Source: an uncultured Bacteroidales bacterium
Lineage (GTDB): Bacteria; Bacteroidota; Bacteroidia; Bacteroidales; Paludibacteraceae
DNA length: 37,743 nucleotides
Assembly: GCA_937915765.1 (NCBI GenBank)
Contig: CALGHE010000130.1
Location: 1 to 37,743 of the forward strand
Direction: 5' to 3'
Part shown: positions 16,183 to 23,441 of the stretch, one piece after another
Numbering within the stretch: the first letter of the stretch is position 1
Layout: each line of letters begins with the position of its first letter
Notes under the pieces: generated by a model
Told to the model about the DNA's origin: nothing
Databases searched by the model: none
Seen by the model: the letters and a program-made list of their open reading frames with translations, nothing else
Position numbers and translations under genes: made by a program

Positions 16183-17901
16183 ATGACAAACAGATGGGTA
16201 TATACTCCTCTGAACGAAGAGCAGAAAGCTCAAAAGGACAATCTCGTGAAAGATTTGGGCATCAGCCCCATTTTGTGCGAGCTGCTCGTTCAACGCGGAG
16301 TAAGAAATTTTGACGAGGCGAAACGCTTCTTCAGACCCCAGCTAGAAGACCTGCACGACCCTTTTCTGATGAATGACATGCAGACGGCAGTGGACCGGCT
16401 GAATGCGGCAATGGGACGGAAGGAGAAGATTCTGGTTTACGGGGACTACGACGTGGACGGCATCACCGCCGTCGCGCTGGTGTACAAATTTATTAGGCAG
16501 TTTTATTCCAACGTCGACTTCTACATTCCGGACAGATACACGGAAGGTTACGGCGTGTCCTACAAAGGCATCGACTATGCGGCCGAGCACAACTTCAAGC
16601 TTGTCATTGCTCTGGACTGCGGAATCAAGGCTGTTGAAAAGGTAGCTTACGCGCTCGAAAAGGGCGTGGAGTTCATCATTTGCGACCACCACACTCCGGA
16701 CGAAAAGCTGCCGCAGGCAGTGGCTGTGCTCGACTCGAAAAGGCTCGACTCCACATACCCGGACCCTAACCTGTCCGGATGCGGCGTCGGATTCAAGCTA
16801 ATGCACGCCTTCTCCATCAGCAACGGCATCGGGTTCGACAAGCTGAAGCCTTTTCTCGACCTGCTTGCCGTAAGCATTGCGTCCGACATTGTTCCGATTA
16901 ACGGCGAAAACAGGATCCTTGCCTTTTACGGGCTGAAGCAGCTAAACGCAAGTCCGAGTCTTGGGCTGAAAAGCATCATCGATGTGTGCGGACTGACCGA
17001 CAAGGAGATTACCGTGAGCGACATCGTGTTCAAAATCGGGCCAAGGCTGAACGCCTCCGGCAGGATTCAGAACGCAAGAGAGGCTGTTGAACTGCTGATA
17101 ACGAACGACTTGACTTTTGCCAAGGAGAAAAGCAACTGCATAAATCAGTACAACCAGACTCGCAAGGATCTGGACAAAGACATAACAAAGGAGGCTTACG
17201 AAGAGCTGGAAAGGATGAAAAATCTAGGCGACTGCAAATCGATAGTCGTCTATAACGAGAACTGGCACAAAGGCGTGATAGGCATCGTGGCGTCAAGGCT
17301 CACCGAGGTTTACTACAAGCCTACGATTGTGCTGACGCACTCCAACGGACTCGCCACAGGCTCCGGGCGCTCGGTGCAGGGATTCGACATATACAAAGCC
17401 ATTGACTCTTGCAAAGACTTGCTCGAAAACTTTGGCGGACACATGTACGCGGTCGGCCTTTCCATGAAGGAGGAGAACGTGCCTGAATTTCAGAAACGTT
17501 TTGAAGAGTATGTGGCAGAAAACATCCTGCCGGAACAGACTATGCCGCAGATCGAGATTGACGCATTCATAAACTTCGACGAGATAACGCCAAAGTTCTT
17601 CAGGCTGCTGAAACAGTTCAACCCGTTCGGGCCTGAAAACATGAAGCCGGTCTTTGTTACAAAACGCGTCTTTGACTACGGCACAAGCCGTGTTGTCGGG
17701 AAAGACCAAGAGCATCTTAAACTGGAGCTGATAGACTCGCAGTCAGAGTGCATAATGAACGGTATCGCGTTCGGACGCTCCGAGTTCAACGACTACATAA
17801 AGGCGCTCAATCCGGTGGACATCTGTTACACCATTGAAGAAAACACCTTCAACGGCAGCACTAATGTCCAGCTCATGGTCAAAGACATCAAGAATAATTG
17901 A
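16183..17901 (+). CDS. recJ: Single-stranded-DNA-specific exonuclease RecJ
   Basis: 5'-3' exonuclease on single-stranded DNA that acts in RecF-pathway repair, mismatch repair and base-excision repair. From the chosen start MTNRWVYTPL it has 572 residues, normal for the family. DHH-phosphoesterase motifs are intact: YGDYDVDG (86-93), ALDCG (143-147) and CDHH (167-170). The DHHA1 part carries the SGRSVQGFD and ENFGGHMYAVG motifs, and a C-terminal OB fold follows. The start was chosen because the family normally begins a few residues before W-x-Y; an in-frame ATG at 16126 lies inside a stable hairpin and would add a basic stretch. A terminator follows 82 bases after the stop. Confidence 0.96.
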   Translation: MTNRWVYTPLNEEQKAQKDNLVKDLGISPILCELLVQRGVRNFDEAKRFFRPQLEDLHDPFLMNDMQTAVDRLNAAMGRKEKILVYGDYDVDGITAVALVYKFIRQFYSNVDFYIPDRYTEGYGVSYKGIDYAAEHNFKLVIALDCGIKAVEKVAYALEKGVEFIICDHHTPDEKLPQAVAVLDSKRLDSTYPDPNLSGCGVGFKLMHAFSISNGIGFDKLKPFLDLLAVSIASDIVPINGENRILAFYGLKQLNASPSLGLKSIIDVCGLTDKEITVSDIVFKIGPRLNASGRIQNAREAVELLITNDLTFAKEKSNCINQYNQTRKDLDKDITKEAYEELERMKNLGDCKSIVVYNENWHKGVIGIVASRLTEVYYKPTIVLTHSNGLATGSGRSVQGFDIYKAIDSCKDLLENFGGHMYAVGLSMKEENVPEFQKRFEEYVAENILPEQTMPQIEIDAFINFDEITPKFFRLLKQFNPFGPENMKPVFVTKRVFDYGTSRVVGKDQEHLKLELIDSQSECIMNGIAFGRSEFNDYIKALNPVDICYTIEENTFNGSTNVQLMVKDIKNN

Positions 17902-17983
17902 CCGACCGTTTCCGGCGGCTTATTCTGACTACTTATTTTAGCACTTTTTTTAAAGTTTCATAATTTTTTCAATTTTACCAGTC

Positions 17984-18026
17984 GGCGCTTTTGTTTGTGA
18001 AAATAGAAGCGCCTTTGTATTTTTTT
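17984..18026 (+). terminator. Terminator downstream of recJ
   Basis: GGCGCTT (17984-17990) pairs with AAGCGCC (18007-18013) and is followed, after a short tract, by seven T residues (18020-18026). Confidence 0.65.
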
Positions 18027-18070
18027 CACAAAAAAGCCAGACTATATATCGCCAAATAAAATATATTCAT

Positions 18071-18078
18071 TATATTTG
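18071..18078 (+). promoter_or_regulatory. Putative -7 box (TATATTTG) for the first lipoprotein gene
   Basis: Full TAnnTTTG match 41 bases before the start codon. No convincing -33 box at the expected spacing. Confidence 0.5.
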
Positions 18079-18119
18079 CATCAATGTTAAATTAACGTTT
18101 AAATTAATTAAGAAAAAAA

Positions 18120-18980
18120 ATGAAAGCAAAATTATCTTTCAGCGTCTTGGCTGTGTTGTGCGCATTTGGTTCTGCAATGTTCTCTTCTTGCAGCGACGAC
18201 GATGACGACAAGGAAAAACCAGAACCACCAAAAATTGACACAATTGCTCCATCTTTCTCTGCAATTGTCAACGGAGCAGATTTGGACACTGCGTCAGTTA
18301 TCAAGTTCAACAAAGCAACAATGTCTGACGCTTCTGACTCTTTAGTCTCTCTAAAACTTGTTTTGACTAAAGGAAATGTCGCAAGCTTTGAATCTGTGTC
18401 CATCTCAAAGAGCAACAAATTCGAAAAGACAAACGTGTGCGACACTGACAATATGATTTGGAAAGATGTTGCCGTGAATGGAGCTGACAGCGTATCAGAA
18501 ATGTCTTTGACTTTCGTTGGCGTGAACGCAGAGTACACAATTTCGCTGACAGACTCAGAAGGTGAAACAACTACTGCAAAATTCACTTTGGAAGGTTCAG
18601 ACAAAAAAGACTACGATTCGTCGTCTCGCAGATATATGTCTAGCACTCAGAGAATTTCTTTGAAGGGTGGAGATGCTGCAAACTTCCTTGGTTTATCTTA
18701 CATTCCAGAAACGCCCATGGCTAAAGCTCATTTGGAAAATTCTGGCGAGCTAGACAAGATTGAAGAAGAAAGCTTCTATGAACATTTGACAGATTTAAAG
18801 TCAAATTGGGAAGCTTCAGATGATTTCTTTCAACCAAGCGAAACTGACGCTTATTTTGAAATGAGCGACAACAACTTGAAGAGTGTTTCTTATTTCGTTT
18901 ATAAGTTCAACGAAGAGTTTTACTTGATAAAACTTTTAAGTGCAGACGCAGAGTCAGCTGTAATCGAATACAACTATTGA
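18120..18980 (+). CDS. Putative surface-exposed lipoprotein, function unknown
   Basis: A 286-residue protein with a lipoprotein signal peptide. The lipobox is FSSC with lipidated Cys at residue 24, followed by SDDDDDKEKPEPP. A Ser plus acidic run straight after the Cys resembles the lipoprotein export signal of Bacteroides, which sends lipoproteins to the outer leaflet; surface exposure is inferred from that. The next ~130 residues (about 38-170) look like an all-beta, Ig-like domain ending near LTDSEGETTTAKFTLEG, and the C-terminal ~100 residues form a second unit. I do not recognise a family. It has its own promoter box and terminator, so it is likely monocistronic. Confidence 0.8.
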   Translation: MKAKLSFSVLAVLCAFGSAMFSSCSDDDDDKEKPEPPKIDTIAPSFSAIVNGADLDTASVIKFNKATMSDASDSLVSLKLVLTKGNVASFESVSISKSNKFEKTNVCDTDNMIWKDVAVNGADSVSEMSLTFVGVNAEYTISLTDSEGETTTAKFTLEGSDKKDYDSSSRRYMSSTQRISLKGGDAANFLGLSYIPETPMAKAHLENSGELDKIEEESFYEHLTDLKSNWEASDDFFQPSETDAYFEMSDNNLKSVSYFVYKFNEEFYLIKLLSADAESAVIEYNY

Positions 18981-19017
18981 CATTTAGTAATGTAACATAA
19001 TAAAATAATCTGTTGAG

Positions 19018-19052
19018 TCAGGATGAGCCGTGAGGTTCGTCCTGATTTTTTT
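19018..19052 (+). terminator. Terminator downstream of the first lipoprotein gene
   Basis: The stem pairs TCAGGATGAGC (19018-19028) with GTTCGTCCTGA (19035-19045), including wobble pairs, followed by seven T residues. Confidence 0.82.
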
Positions 19053-19205
19053 ACGGAAAGCCGCTATGCGCTTTAACTTTGAGCCATCCTTTTCGCACGG
19101 CATACATTAAGATTTAAAAAAAAATAAATAAAACATTTGCAAACAAAACAACAAAGCACTAATTTCGCGCTCGAAAAAAAAAATTAATCACCAAAATAAA
19201 ATTTT

Positions 19206-20897
19206 ATGAATCTAAAAAAGTTTGTCCCCTTTGCAATAGGGATTGTCGGAATTATTTTAACTAGTTCCTGTAAAAAAGATGAAGATGCAAAAAGCAGAGA
19301 AGAAAGTCTTGAGGATTTTGTAGAATCACTGCAAGTTCCGCCACAGCCTGAAATCCCCGCAGTTAACACGGACTCTTTCTTCACAGAAAAAACTCCGAAT
19401 GAAATTTGTTCCTACAGAGAGTACAATGCAGGCACATCTTTCGACGAAAGTTTTGTTCTTGACCCGACCATCGATGTGATTTACCCCGGAGCCCTTATAG
19501 ACGGAGCAACCTTAACAAACGGCAGTTACGCCCCGTTAAACATAGCTCGCGGTCCTATCACCATTTACACCCAATTCATGAACAAAGAAGAGGATTTGTT
19601 TAAAACTATAGAAAATCCAAACGGAGCTACGGTTGCCCAAGCTATCAAAGAGCTTTTATACGACGACAATATCAACGGAGCCACAGAAGCCCGTGTGAAT
19701 TTTGAAGTTAAAGAAATTGTTGACAAAGACCAATTGGACCTTGAACTAGGAGTGTCGGTAAACATGAAAAAAGCTGATTTTACAGAAAAGTTTAATTTCA
19801 ACGATAGCAGCAGCACTCGCAACTTCCTAATCAAGTACATACAACCAATGTATCACATCTCTATCGTGCCACCAACAAGGCCTAGCGACCTATTTGCTAA
19901 AGACATAACCAAAGAAGATCTTGAAAAAGCCGTGAAAGGGAATTCCATGCCCTGTTACATAGGCAATGTCACATACGGCAGAGCTGTGTACGCCCTCATG
20001 CAAACAGAAGAAAAGAGTTCTAAAATAGCGAATGAACTGAAAGCCTCATTCGATGCTTTCATTGACGGAAAAACAGACACTAAAATTGAAACATTCAAGA
20101 ACAGTTCTTCTTACACGTTTTCAGGAACAATCATTGGAGGGAATGCCAACATGGCTGCAAAAGGAATTAAAAGCATTGACGACATCCTTGAGTACATCAC
20201 ATCTGATGCCAATTTCAGCAAAGAGAACCCAGCCGGAATGCTCTCTTACAAACTGAACAAGATTTCGGACAACTCCACTTACACCATAAAGAAAGCCGCA
20301 AACTACACAATTAAAAACTGTGAAACTTTTAACGGCAGCATACGCCTTGAAGCCATTGAATCTCTATCAAGCGAACATGACGGAGGTGATGATTTAGAAC
20401 CATACGGAGACATAAAGATTCATTTAAACGGCACGACTTACACAATATTCACATTGCTTAACGCCTCGAATTTCAATATCATAAACGGCAAAAAAGATTC
20501 CATCTCAGGCTCCGGCAACAATGCATCTATTGGAGGCGTAGCTTGCACAACAGGCGACGGACCAGAACTCAACTTAGAGAATGTGCAGGACTTTTACATT
20601 GGTATCAATTTCACAGAAAAAGACAATGGAAATAATCCGGACGACCCATTTTTCACCTTTTCTGGCACTAAATACGGAGAAGAAGGCAACGTATTAGTTG
20701 GTTATACAAGTTCAATCAGTTCTATTACTAACCACAGAATACAAGAATCACTTGACAGACTAAAAAGAGGAGCTTCGCACGAAGAACGTTTTTTCGTCGA
20801 CATTTACAGAGTTTACAACAAAAAGAGTAGAGGCAGATTAGATTTCTATGACAATCCAGAAACGCTAAGGTTGCACTTTGTCATAAACTTGAATTAA
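19206..20897 (+). CDS. Putative surface lipoprotein, function unknown
   Basis: A 563-residue protein with a lipoprotein signal (MNLKKFVPFAIGIVGIILTSSC) and lipidated Cys at residue 22. The residues after it, KKDEDAKS, fit the K-(D/E)2 type export signal described for Capnocytophaga lipoproteins, so it too may be on the cell surface. The body is acidic and rich in Asn, Ser and Thr, with many predicted strands and no internal membrane segment. I recognise no family. It follows the terminator of the other lipoprotein gene by 153 bases, so the two need not be co-transcribed. Upstream TAATTTCG (19160-19167) is a one-mismatch -7 box. Confidence 0.8.
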   Translation: MNLKKFVPFAIGIVGIILTSSCKKDEDAKSREESLEDFVESLQVPPQPEIPAVNTDSFFTEKTPNEICSYREYNAGTSFDESFVLDPTIDVIYPGALIDGATLTNGSYAPLNIARGPITIYTQFMNKEEDLFKTIENPNGATVAQAIKELLYDDNINGATEARVNFEVKEIVDKDQLDLELGVSVNMKKADFTEKFNFNDSSSTRNFLIKYIQPMYHISIVPPTRPSDLFAKDITKEDLEKAVKGNSMPCYIGNVTYGRAVYALMQTEEKSSKIANELKASFDAFIDGKTDTKIETFKNSSSYTFSGTIIGGNANMAAKGIKSIDDILEYITSDANFSKENPAGMLSYKLNKISDNSTYTIKKAANYTIKNCETFNGSIRLEAIESLSSEHDGGDDLEPYGDIKIHLNGTTYTIFTLLNASNFNIINGKKDSISGSGNNASIGGVACTTGDGPELNLENVQDFYIGINFTEKDNGNNPDDPFFTFSGTKYGEEGNVLVGYTSSISSITNHRIQESLDRLKRGASHEERFFVDIYRVYNKKSRGRLDFYDNPETLRLHFVINLN

Positions 20898-20945
20898 GTC
20901 CTGCGCAATAATGGCAAACGTCATTTATTACGCAACAATAAAACA

Positions 20946-20982
20946 GCCCGTCTCTGAAATACTCAAAGACGGGCATTTATTT
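20946..20982. terminator. Bidirectional terminator between lipoprotein gene and prfA
   Basis: GCCCGTCT (20946-20953) pairs perfectly with AGACGGGC (20967-20974). T-rich sequence follows on the plus strand and a weaker T-rich tract on the minus strand, so it can serve both convergent genes. Confidence 0.75.
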
Positions 20983-21003
20983 CTTCACAAACTCAATCAA
21001 CCT

Positions 21004-22089
21004 TTACAGCTCATTCTCCTTCAGTCGCTCTGCATTCTCTGCAACTATCAACTTATCAATAATCTCCTGAATATCTCCGCCCACGATAGCCTGCAAGTTA
21101 TAAAGCGTCAGGTTGATTCTGTGGTCAGTCACACGTCCTTGCGGATAGTTGTAGGTGCGAATCTTTGCAGAACGGTCGCCGGTCGAGACCATAGTTTTTC
21201 TCTTCGAGGATATTTCGTCGAGATACTTCTGATACTCCATATTGTAGATACGCGTGCGCAGTTCGACCATCGCCTTCGCCTTGTTCTTCAGCTGCGACTT
21301 TTCGTCCTGGCACTGCACCGTTATACCAGTAGGGATATGCACAAGTCTGATAGCCGAGTACGTTGTGTTCACCGACTGTCCGCCATGCCCTGACGCGCAA
21401 AATATATCAGTACGAATATCGCTCTCCTTCAGGTCAATATCAAACTCGTCAGCCTCCGGCAGCACAGCCACAGTTGCCGCGGACGTATGCACACGCCCTT
21501 GCGTCTCTGTCGCCGGCACACGCTGCACACGATGCACGCCCGACTCATACTTCAGAGTTCCGTAAACGCCCTCGCCAGAGACCGTAAAGATGATTTCCTT
21601 GTAACCGCCGGACGTACCTTCGTTAAAGCTCGTGACCTCGATTCTCCACCCTTTGCTTTCGCAATATTTAGTGTACATACGGAACAAGTCGCCCGCAAAA
21701 ATCGCCGCCTCGTCGCCTCCAGTTCCGCCCCTGATCTCCACAATCGCATTCTTTCCGTCCTCAGGGTCTGCAGGGATAAGGAGCAGTTTAATCTCCTCCT
21801 CCATGCACGGGATTTTAGGCTCCAGCTCCTCCAGCTCCATCTTGGCCATCTCGCGCATTTCAGGGTCGCCCTCTTCCGCAAGAATTTCCTTGGCCTCCTT
21901 GATATGAGCAAGCGCTGTCGCGTATTCCTTACGCGCCTTCATGATAAGCTCAAGGTCTCTGTACTCCTTGTTCAGCTTAACAAAGCGCTTCATGTCTGCA
22001 ATAACCTCCGGGTCCGTTATCAGAGTGGAAATCTCCTCAAACTTATGTTCCAGCCCGTCCAACCTTTCCAATAAAGAAGAATCTGCCAT
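21004..22089 (-). CDS. prfA: Peptide chain release factor 1
   Basis: Recognises UAA and UAG stop codons and triggers peptide release. At 361 residues it is full length. The codon-reading motif PAT is at residues 192-194 (RVPATETQGR), which marks it as RF1 and not RF2. The catalytic GGQ is at 236-238 in SGHGGQSVNTT. A PrmC-type methyltransferase gene is not adjacent. A well-spaced promoter lies just upstream and a terminator downstream, so it can be monocistronic. Confidence 0.98.
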   Translation of the reverse strand: MADSSLLERLDGLEHKFEEISTLITDPEVIADMKRFVKLNKEYRDLELIMKARKEYATALAHIKEAKEILAEEGDPEMREMAKMELEELEPKIPCMEEEIKLLLIPADPEDGKNAIVEIRGGTGGDEAAIFAGDLFRMYTKYCESKGWRIEVTSFNEGTSGGYKEIIFTVSGEGVYGTLKYESGVHRVQRVPATETQGRVHTSAATVAVLPEADEFDIDLKESDIRTDIFCASGHGGQSVNTTYSAIRLVHIPTGITVQCQDEKSQLKNKAKAMVELRTRIYNMEYQKYLDEISSKRKTMVSTGDRSAKIRTYNYPQGRVTDHRINLTLYNLQAIVGGDIQEIIDKLIVAENAERLKENEL

Positions 22090-22114
22090 ATTCTATTTTC
22101 TAATTCTAAAAGCG

Positions 22115-22145
22115 CAAAGATAAGAAATATCACCTGCCTACGCAA
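22115..22145 (-). promoter_or_regulatory. prfA promoter (-33 TTG, -7 TATCTTTG)
   Basis: On the minus strand TATCTTTG (22122-22115) is a full -7 match, and TTG (22145-22143) lies 20 bases upstream, the expected spacing. The box is 26 bases before the start codon. Confidence 0.7.
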
Positions 22146-22252
22146 TAGTTACACAAATTGAGCGCGGCTCTTTCTCAAACTTCTGCATTGCTTACGTTCT
22201 GCCACGAAGGCTGCAAAGCGCTGAAAGAGGTCTGTGAAAAACTATCTGAAAA

Positions 22253-22279
22253 CTCTTTTGAGGCATTACGACTCAAGAG
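22253..22279 (-). terminator. Possible weak terminator of the SUI1-family gene
   Basis: On the minus strand CTCTTGAG (22279-22272) pairs with CTCAAAAGAG (22262-22253), leaving a 2-nt bulge, and TTTTC follows. The stem resembles the TTGAG/CTCAA hairpins inside the tandem repeats after xseB and lies beside a copy of the TTTAAGGCAAC motif. Confidence 0.35.
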
Positions 22280-22296
22280 AAAGTTTAAGGCAACAT

Positions 22297-22611
22297 CTAC
22301 ATGAAACACTTCACCTTATGCCCCATCGCTTCAAGATAATCTGCGCATTTTTTACGGAAATCGCCCTGAACAAGAATCTCGCCGCCCCTTGCCGAGCCGC
22401 CTGTTCCGCAAGCCTTCTTCAAATCTGCCGCCAACTGTTTCAGTTCTTCGTCAGACCCTTCAAACCCGTAGATAATAGTAGCCTGCTTGCCGCAACGCCC
22501 CTTTTTATCGAGTTTAATTTCAAAGTTCTGCTTCTTGAAATCCGTTTCCGGCTCAGATTCCGACACATAATCGGCCGGAAGAAGTTCTGAGAGTTTATCT
22601 TTCCAATCCAT
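22297..22611 (-). CDS. SUI1/YciH-family translation initiation factor-like protein
   Basis: Bacterial homologue of eukaryotic eIF1 (104 residues), which in E. coli (YciH) is reported to influence initiation fidelity. The SUI1 fold covers about residues 30-104, with the conserved CGKQATIIYGFEGSDEELKQLA strand-helix pattern in part and the family's GTGGSARGGEILVQGD loop at about 70-85. Its stop codon TAG forms part of a repeat motif shared with other intergenic regions (22284-22299). It is divergent from the fumarylacetoacetate-hydrolase-family gene. Confidence 0.92.
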   Translation of the reverse strand: MDWKDKLSELLPADYVSESEPETDFKKQNFEIKLDKKGRCGKQATIIYGFEGSDEELKQLAADLKKACGTGGSARGGEILVQGDFRKKCADYLEAMGHKVKCFM

Positions 22612-22694
22612 AAATCACATTTCTTTAAATTCACAAAAAAAACGTCCGAAAACATCAAAATGAATGTCTCCGCTCAAATAAATCCTTTTTTTAA

Positions 22695-22725
22695 TTTGTG
22701 CAAAAATATAAAAAAATTATCTTTG
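22695..22725 (+). promoter_or_regulatory. Promoter of the FAH-family gene (-33 TTTG, -7 TATCTTTG)
   Basis: TTTG at 22695-22698 and TATCTTTG at 22718-22725 are separated by 19 bases, a complete match to the Bacteroidetes consensus. It ends 40 bases before the start codon. Confidence 0.75.
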
Positions 22726-22765
22726 TGCGATTGCAAAACAGTGAAGCTATTCAAAATTACACAAA

Positions 22766-23383
22766 ATGAAAATTATAGCGATAGGCTGGAACTATGCCAA
22801 ACATAACGAGGAACTTAGTCAGATAAGAGGAAACGGAGCCGAGCCGGTCATCTTCATGAAGCCGGACACAGCGCTTTTGCGCGAGAACAAGCCGTTCTTT
22901 CTCCCAAGTTTTTCGGACGAGATTCACTACGAGACGGAGATTGTGGTGCGCATCTGCAAGATGGGGAAAAACATCTCTAAGAAATTCGCACCTCGATATT
23001 ACGACGCTGTTGCTCTGGGCATAGACTTCACCGCACGCGACTTGCAGCGCAAGTTCAAGGAGCAAGGCTCGCCTTGGGAACTGTGCAAGGGGTTTGACAA
23101 TTCAGCCCCGGTAAGCGAGTTCGTGCCGAAAGAGCAGTTTGCAGACATCAACAACCTTCAGTTCCGTCTTGACCTGAACAAGGAGACTGTCCAGCAAGGC
23201 AACACAAAGGATATGATTTTCAAGATTGACGAGATTGTTGAATATGCAAGCAAATTCTTCACGCTAAAAGTTGGCGATCTAATCTTTACCGGAACCCCGG
23301 CCGGGGTCGGAAAGGTCTCTGTAGGCGACCGGCTTGAAGGTTACATAGAGGACAGAAAACTTATCGACTTTGAAATTGCGTAA
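22766..23383 (+). CDS. Fumarylacetoacetate hydrolase (FAH) family protein
   Basis: Small cytoplasmic member (205 residues) of the FAH superfamily, whose enzymes hydrolyse, decarboxylate or isomerise beta-dicarbonyl acids such as acylpyruvates. The metal-binding acidic residues are E56 and E58 (HYETE) and D87 (GIDFTARD), with the active-site lysine likely K108 (CKGFDNSAP). The closing GTPAGVG loop is present near residue 178. Proteins of this size are often annotated as 2-hydroxyhepta-2,4-diene-1,7-dioate isomerase or acylpyruvase, but the true substrate cannot be read from sequence. It is 58 bases upstream of porU and could share its promoter. Confidence 0.92.
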   Translation: MKIIAIGWNYAKHNEELSQIRGNGAEPVIFMKPDTALLRENKPFFLPSFSDEIHYETEIVVRICKMGKNISKKFAPRYYDAVALGIDFTARDLQRKFKEQGSPWELCKGFDNSAPVSEFVPKEQFADINNLQFRLDLNKETVQQGNTKDMIFKIDEIVEYASKFFTLKVGDLIFTGTPAGVGKVSVGDRLEGYIEDRKLIDFEIA

Positions 23384-23441
23384 TTTAAAGTTACGCGAGA
23401 AATTTCAGAGTCGGCTCAAACAATTTAGCATTTAAAGATTT

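Noticed and set aside
20911..20934. Imperfect dyad around GCGCAATAATG and CATTTATTACGC after the second lipoprotein gene
   Set aside because: It has mismatches and sits beside a better terminator hairpin at 20946-20974, so no separate role is needed.
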